This document shows positions 58,532 to 64,000 of a DNA stretch of 64,000 nucleotides, in pieces. Position 1 is the first letter of the stretch. Every line of letters begins with the position of its first letter. A model generated the notes under the pieces. The model saw nothing but the letters and a program-made list of their open reading frames with translations, did not search any database and was not told where the DNA came from. Where the stretch lies: positions 1,798,001-1,862,000 of the forward strand of contig VNKQ01000007.1 of NCBI GenBank assembly GCA_016508695.1, read 5' to 3'. The position numbers and the translations under genes are program-made. The stretch is from Hyphodiscus hymeniophilus (lineage: Eukaryota > Ascomycota > Leotiomycetes > Helotiales > Hyphodiscaceae).

Positions 58532-61244
58532 ATTGGCGATAGCGATAGTGCGGTTTGAATCACAGTTCAAAGGTGAGTGAATGGTCAAGTCAAAGGTGAG
58601 GTGGTGCCAATGTCGACGACGAACTGGTGCATGCGAGTCAAGAAGAGGGACAGCGAGAATTGGCAGAAGGGTTCCATTTTACAATTGATTCTCAGTTCTA
58701 TTGTAAATTAAACGGAGATTCCAGACTTTGGTACGACCCATCATAGCTCATCATGATGATGCAAAGCCGTTCCATTGTTTGGAAAGGGAAGAGGCGCTTC
58801 CCGTCTGATGCTGTTCAAGCTCCATCGTATACACATTAAGAAGTCGAGTAACCTTCAAGGAACGGACCAATTGTCTGCTTTAAAACAGAACTGCAAAGAG
58901 AGAACCAAGTACTCAGCTTTCATGGATTTGGGGTTGGCTTTGTATTCTATATGGAGTTCTTGTCGACCTGGGATGGAAGCAAAACGGTGCGAATCTATCG
59001 GAATATGGTAGAATCACGTGCATTATCTGTATGAAAGATTGATATGAACACACCAAAATCGGTTAGCAAAGTACCCCCTCGTCAAAGGTGAAGTTGGAGC
59101 CGACTATCGAAGTGAAAAACTGGTGTATGCTCGAATGCTCTCTGACAAGCGATACCTAGATCTCATTTGTGCCTGTTCGCGAACGACATAATCAAAGTTC
59201 TTGGTAGGAATGAAGCACGTGCGCGTGCAGGTGCAAAAAGAATGAGGTTCACGTGATAAACCCTCTCGCAAATTGAAAGTGAATGAACTTTAAATTCAGA
59301 TGTGTTTTGATCTCCTGGAACGCTTCATTCAAGCTATGCGCCAGCAAGACTTGCCACGCAGAGCTCACACACTTCCGAAAGACGAAAGCGAGTACTCACG
59401 TGGCAGCATCACGTGCGCAATGACTTCATGACGGTCTTCAAGCAGCCTCGAAAATTACACGCGAGAGCTCTATTGCCGACTGTACTTGATGGCCTCAGAC
59501 GTAACGGAGTTTCTCCCTTTGCAGACCAAAAGAAAATCACCAACTGATATGGCATCAGAACTTGCAGTAGTACAGAGTCGGCCAAGTTGGCACACCTCAG
59601 CCACGGATTCACCAACTACCGTCTCTGCCTCCCAAGTACAACACGAGAGCATGGCCTGACGATACACGGAATATGAGATGACAATGGGTGGTCTCATTGT
59701 CAAGTGTCAGGAAGTTTCCTTGCGTCAGTACGCATTCATGCCTTCCAACTCCAAGACTTTGGAAGGACGGCAGGTATGGACTAGGAAGGATGGATGGAGA
59801 GTTGCAATGCTCAAACGGCACATCTGGTTTCGATACTTTGACGACGTCGTCGCCGCCATCGTAAGCACGGGTAGCATGCATATATTGGCGCGTTGCGAAG
59901 GAGGGGTCTTATCAGCATCGATAAGCCGCCATGCAGGATGAAAGGGTCGAAGTTCTTCCCTCTCCTCCCAAGCAAGCAGCCCGTCTCACCAAGTCTCTTG
60001 CATCTCGGACGAGCTAGGAGAACTAGCTATCCATGAATACAAGCTGTGTGTCTCTGATCGACCGATGCAACAGCATCCGTGACCCGATCCCAGAAACCAA
60101 CATCGTCACCCAACATGGTAGTCTTACATTCATGCGTTGGAGGCATACACAGATTCCAGCGATCTGACCTGTCTCTTCGGAACTTTATGCGTCGGTACGC
60201 CGTGAAAGTGCACGGTTATCGACTTGTCGGTTGGAAATCAGCGGTGTAGAGACGCTTTGAGGCCATTTTGAGACTTGGATCAGAAATATCGAATCAGATT
60301 GGGGGCTAGGGGCAAGTTGTCTTTGGCGAGGGTGTTTGATGGCAGGAGTTTTCGATTCAGGCATGGGTACGAAGACGCCCACTGCAATATCTGCGGTCTG
60401 TGTAGGGTGTGGGCTTTCGAACTAAGAAACTGTCAGAATATGAGTTCCCGTGTAGGTTTTGCGGGATGGTAAGGTGTGATGGTGTTAAGGCACATGGATT
60501 GGCTTTATTGGTGCATGTGGAAGACGGTCAGATAACGGGACTAAGTGGGTGGCTGACACGGTATGGTGGTGGCTGGTAGAGCCAGATGGAACTTGGTTTC
60601 ATGCTACGAAGTAAGAACCCTTTTCTTTGGATGAGTGAAATCCCGACGAGTTTACGAAGGAAGGTCTAGACTTCGCTGGTGCGCGAAAGCAACACTTGGG
60701 TACTTGGTCATAGGGCTGATCGTCCTCGTTTACATCAACGGGTGGAATGTGACAAAAGACTTTGAAAGAACTCCACTCTAACGAAGCCCAGAATACGAAG
60801 ACTGAATATCTTACGCGTCCAGTTTCACGCGTGATATACGATAATACGAGTTGCATACGTGTTCATCTTTGACGATGCTTTCATGGCGGGGGCGGGGTAG
60901 ATACGCACTTGCTTATCGATAACACACTCGGTACTTTACCGAGGACAATAGGGGTAACCAAGCTATGGTACACAACACCAAAGACTCCAAACTCTGGTAG
61001 GACTGTCATGATAATATCTATGACGGTCCCATAACCGGTCCCAACCCAAGTTTGGCGGTTTCAATGATCTGGTCATACGAGCAGGTCTAGAGACCAAGCT
61101 TTCTAACGTTGGGGGGAAATTCCCTTGCGGCATGTCCACTTCGACGTATTCGACAGGAGAATTAACAATATAATTTACAGCCTGAATTTACGACACCACT
61201 TCAACCTTATTATAGAGGCATAAGTAAGGTCACTTGCTGCATAA

Positions 61245-61264
61245 CCACACCACACCACACCACA
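61245..61264 (+). repeat. Microsatellite (CCACA)4
   Basis: Four tandem CCACA units in non-coding DNA. Confidence 0.85.
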
Positions 61265-61330
61265 GCCAGCCAGACCACAAATCATTCTACGGAGGGAGGT
61301 ACGAGATCAGGCTGGGGACGGGAAACGCAA

Positions 61331-61350
61331 ATGCCATGCCATGCCATGCC
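61331..61350 (+). repeat. Microsatellite (ATGCC)4
   Basis: Four exact tandem ATGCC units, 66 bases after the CCACA array. Confidence 0.95.
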
Positions 61351-62325
61351 GTCACGCCTCGCTCGCGCCCGGAAATCTCGACAGCCAACAGCTCGACTGC
61401 TCTGGTTGGGCGTTTCTGCCCACAGTTGAACCTAACTGTTGGTTCAGAGCAAAGGCGCCACCGTCCGCCTCACCTCGCCCTATCTCCCGCCTGGCCCCTC
61501 AATAATCCAGCAGGCAAGTTACAGTAGGGAACGAACACGCATGCAGGCAGGCAGGTAAAAACTTGGCCTTTGGCTACCCTTACTCGCCACTCCCGCAGAT
61601 GCCCCAGCCTGGAACGGTGGGATCCCCCTCACCCAGTCATGAAATTCCCGCACGTAGAGTAAGCCAGTTCGGGCTTGTCGGGCGGCGCGTCTGATTGGGC
61701 GTGCGCCCTGCTCTGCACTGCTTGCCTGCTGCAAGGGAGAGAAAGGGTGCTGGCGGACGCAGGGGAGTGGATTGGGCGAGATGCATGCATACACGCATGC
61801 ATAATTTACCTACCGGCCGGACGTGGAATGTTCAGAGTGGAGTGTGGTTGATGCGCGTCAGATCGTCGCGTGGTTCCCATTCGCCTCTCTGACATAGTGA
61901 CAGACCTTCTGCCCACCCTCTTCCGCTCAGGTGATCGTATGCGTATCTGCGTCTGGTGGTTCTGATTGGCTGGAGGCGTAGCTGGCTGGGGAGATGCGCT
62001 GTTGGTGGATGGATGGGTTGCGGGATGCGTGGAGTGCTTGCTATTGGCTGCGTGGGCGGATGAGAGATGCCAATGGTAAGTGCTTGCGTGGTCAGTGGAG
62101 CGAAAAGGGCACAGAAGCCTGGTGGAGGAGGCATGGCAACGGCGCGACTTCGTGCGAGAGTGCGAGGTCAGGTCGTACTGGAATAGATGGTGCATTGGGG
62201 GCTGGAACTGCGGGGCGATTTATGTGTGAGTTGATGAGCTGGGTGTGGCTCGCTGGCGTGGCTTGATTACCTATGAGAGCGAAAACCCGAAGGACGCTGA
62301 GGTACTCTGAGCGTTTGCATTTTAC

Positions 62326-62345
62326 AAGGGAAGGGAAGGGAAGGG
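62326..62345 (+). repeat. Microsatellite (AAGGG)4
   Basis: Four exact tandem AAGGG units in non-coding DNA. Confidence 0.95.
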
Positions 62346-63449
62346 AGCTAGATCTGATCCTCGTTGGACCTTCGTATGGCCGACTCCGTAGCGTGTTGGC
62401 TTGGTATCTATCTGGCATTCTGGCTAAAGGCGAGAATCGAGATGATGCAGAGGTTAGAGTGCTGACACGATGGATGATTCGATATAGTGAGATTGATTGC
62501 GAGGGGGGTTCTGATCTGTATCGGTATCTGGAGGGTATACCAGCCAATGCTTTTCGACTTCAAGAACATTCATTTCAGGTGGAATGCATTTGTTCGTGAA
62601 TCAAGTGGTTACAAAACATAGGGTAGGATAGTTAAGGTTATCAAAAATATCAAAAGATTGAAAGTGACAATTGAGTATGAGATGTGAATCTGGTAATTTA
62701 TATTTTATCTCGTTTCGATCATATCTCGTCAAATGATATACATCCAAACTCTCAGTTGCGACTCCTAGGGAGCCACAAAACGTATATTGTCAGGCCGAAG
62801 CCGATCATGAATCAACAGTAGAAACCCTCTACCATCCTTAACACCCTTCATCACCACCAAGCCCAGCCAGGGTATAGCGAAGCACCGAGATATGTACAAT
62901 GCAGATGGGAAGGCATCTGTCTTAACGTGGGTAGGGACAACAGACTCCGGTGCCAACGATCTCTTCGCTGCAATGCTTCCCATTCCAGGCATACCAGCCA
63001 TTCCAAAACTCCGAGCAAGAAAAAAAACCATCAAAATTTAAGCAGATCTTGGACCCTCAAACGTGATCTTTCCCCCTTTTAACGCTTCGTGAAACATGAA
63101 TTCAAACAGCCGCAGCGCCATGCTGAAGACGACAAAAGAGATGAGTAGACTTTGTACAGGAGTGATATAACGACATGATTGTTTTTGAAATTAAAATCCG
63201 TTTTCGTTTTTGGAACTTTTTGCCGCCGGCAATGGCATGGAGGACTCCGAGGGACTGGTAAGTCTGAGCAATCCACCAGCAGGGGCTGGCGACTTCAGTA
63301 AATCTCCTTGAGTGTTCTAGGGAAGAGGGATCCTTTCCGAGGGCTTGCCAGGGTCTTTGTATCCGAATAGTCCAAGCGGGATGGTAGATAGAACAGAGTA
63401 GAAGCAAAAGCAACAAACATGTTCGTACCAAGCACGCCAATGAGACAAC

Positions 63450-63995
63450 TCAATACCAGCCGCTGGTGGCAGCAAACTGATTATGAGCTAAGTAGAAGGG
63501 ATAGTGCTGGGGAGGGGGAGTGTAACAGGGTTGATAGGTATGCGGCACGGCTTGGAGCCTGTCAAAGTGGTTTTGTTGATGTGGACCCCAATATTGGTAC
63601 GGATGTGATTTGGCAGGAACAGAGCTTAGGTAAGTGGGTTCCTGAGGGAGAACGTATTGCTGTTGGGGGAATTGAACGATTGGGCGGTTGTTAGGAATTG
63701 CCGGCCTTCTTTCCTTTGGTTGGACTGGGAACGCAATCTTGGGAGTATCCACGGGGGATTCCGCGACTTCGCATGGCATATCAAGATCTATATCAAATTC
63801 TTGCTCCATGACGGAATCTTCTGAGTCGTAGTTGGAGTCGAGATCTTCCTCAGATGAATCGCTCAAATCGGCGTTGGAAAATATGGAATCCGCGTCCGAG
63901 CACGAGGAAACAGGAGACGGTGCGTCGTAGAGGTCGGAGGAACATGGCGAGTGTGGAGGGGTGGCCTGTTGGATGGCAGTCGACTTGGTTGCCAT
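63450..63995 (-). CDS. Unrecognised Ser/Asp-rich fungal protein
   Basis: A 181-aa frame from the ATG at 63995, close to the window edge. The N-terminus is Ser/Pro-rich (PPHSPCSSDLYDAPSPVSS), followed by an acidic stretch (DLSDSSEEDLDSNYDSEDS) and a Pro/Gln/Tyr-rich tail (QYVLPQEPTYLSS, CYTPPPQHYPFY). This composition resembles transactivation or low-complexity regions of regulators, but no DNA-binding domain is visible. A further 3' exon or an upstream exon outside the window is possible. Function is not assigned. Confidence 0.5.
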   Translation of the reverse strand: MATKSTAIQQATPPHSPCSSDLYDAPSPVSSCSDADSIFSNADLSDSSEEDLDSNYDSEDSVMEQEFDIDLDMPCEVAESPVDTPKIAFPVQPKERRPAIPNNRPIVQFPQQQYVLPQEPTYLSSVPAKSHPYQYWGPHQQNHFDRLQAVPHTYQPCYTPPPQHYPFYLAHNQFAATSGWY

Positions 63996-64000
63996 TTGTT

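Larger units (their letters stand above)
58532..63449. other. Long gene-poor region with micro-repeats
   Basis: About 4.9 kb with no gene I can support on either strand. It would include the promoter of the minus-strand gene at 57.5-58.5 kb and the 3' side of the gene at the right edge. 61.2-62.3 kb is visibly more GC-rich than the flanks and holds three different four-copy pentanucleotide repeats. Confidence 0.5.

Noticed and set aside
62765..63034. 89-codon minus-strand frame after the right-edge gene
   Set aside because: No splice link to the upstream exon and no domain; more likely 3' untranslated sequence.

Overview
The window is nuclear DNA of a filamentous ascomycete (Pezizomycotina). 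The evidence is many 46-103 nt introns with GT..AG ends and internal CTAAC/CTGAC-like branch sites, a Zn2Cys6 regulator, DUF1765, 2EXR and retromer genes, and no operons. Class cannot be fixed by eye; Leotiomycetes is a guess. Genes lie on both strands as single units. Most exon structures below were rebuilt by hand. Where exon lengths sum to a multiple of three and known family motifs continue across the junctions, I trust them.

Layout. 0-10 kb: the 3' part of a peroxisomal MaoC/hydratase-2 gene ending in SKL, a Zn2Cys6 regulator and a large DUF1765 (UPF0592) gene. 10-21 kb: an F-box-like gene, a glutamate-carboxypeptidase-II-like membrane peptidase and the retromer subunit VPS35. 21-29 kb: a Ser-rich secreted protein, two 2EXR-type genes, and an intronless bacterial-looking SsuD-like flavin monooxygenase followed by decayed gene pieces (a 2EXR-like fragment and a tRNA m3C methyltransferase-like fragment). 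30-35 kb: a DAP1/MAPR heme protein, a thioesterase ending in SKL and a disordered coiled-coil protein. 35-42.6 kb: a gene-poor block with one weak gene model, a possible DNA-transposon end and an in-frame minisatellite. 42.6-48 kb: a GH16-like protein, an epoxide-hydrolase-like alpha/beta hydrolase, two short gene remnants and a FabG-like SDR. 48-55 kb: a dense housekeeping block (TMA7, PRP4 kinase, PAQR receptor, CSN8-like protein) arranged as two divergent pairs. 55-64 kb: mostly gene-poor DNA with two unrecognised fungal proteins and a cluster of short pentanucleotide repeats.

Functionally, two proteins carry a C-terminal SKL and are predicted to act in peroxisomes. VPS35 and the GCPII-like peptidase belong to endosome/vacuole traffic, PRP4 to splicing and TMA7 to ribosomes. 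I found no convincing new multi-gene system. The points most worth following are the stop-free introns whose length is a multiple of three (PRP4, GCPII-like), the frame break at 34.6 kb, the candidate horizontally acquired SsuD-like gene, and the decayed 2EXR/METTL fragments.
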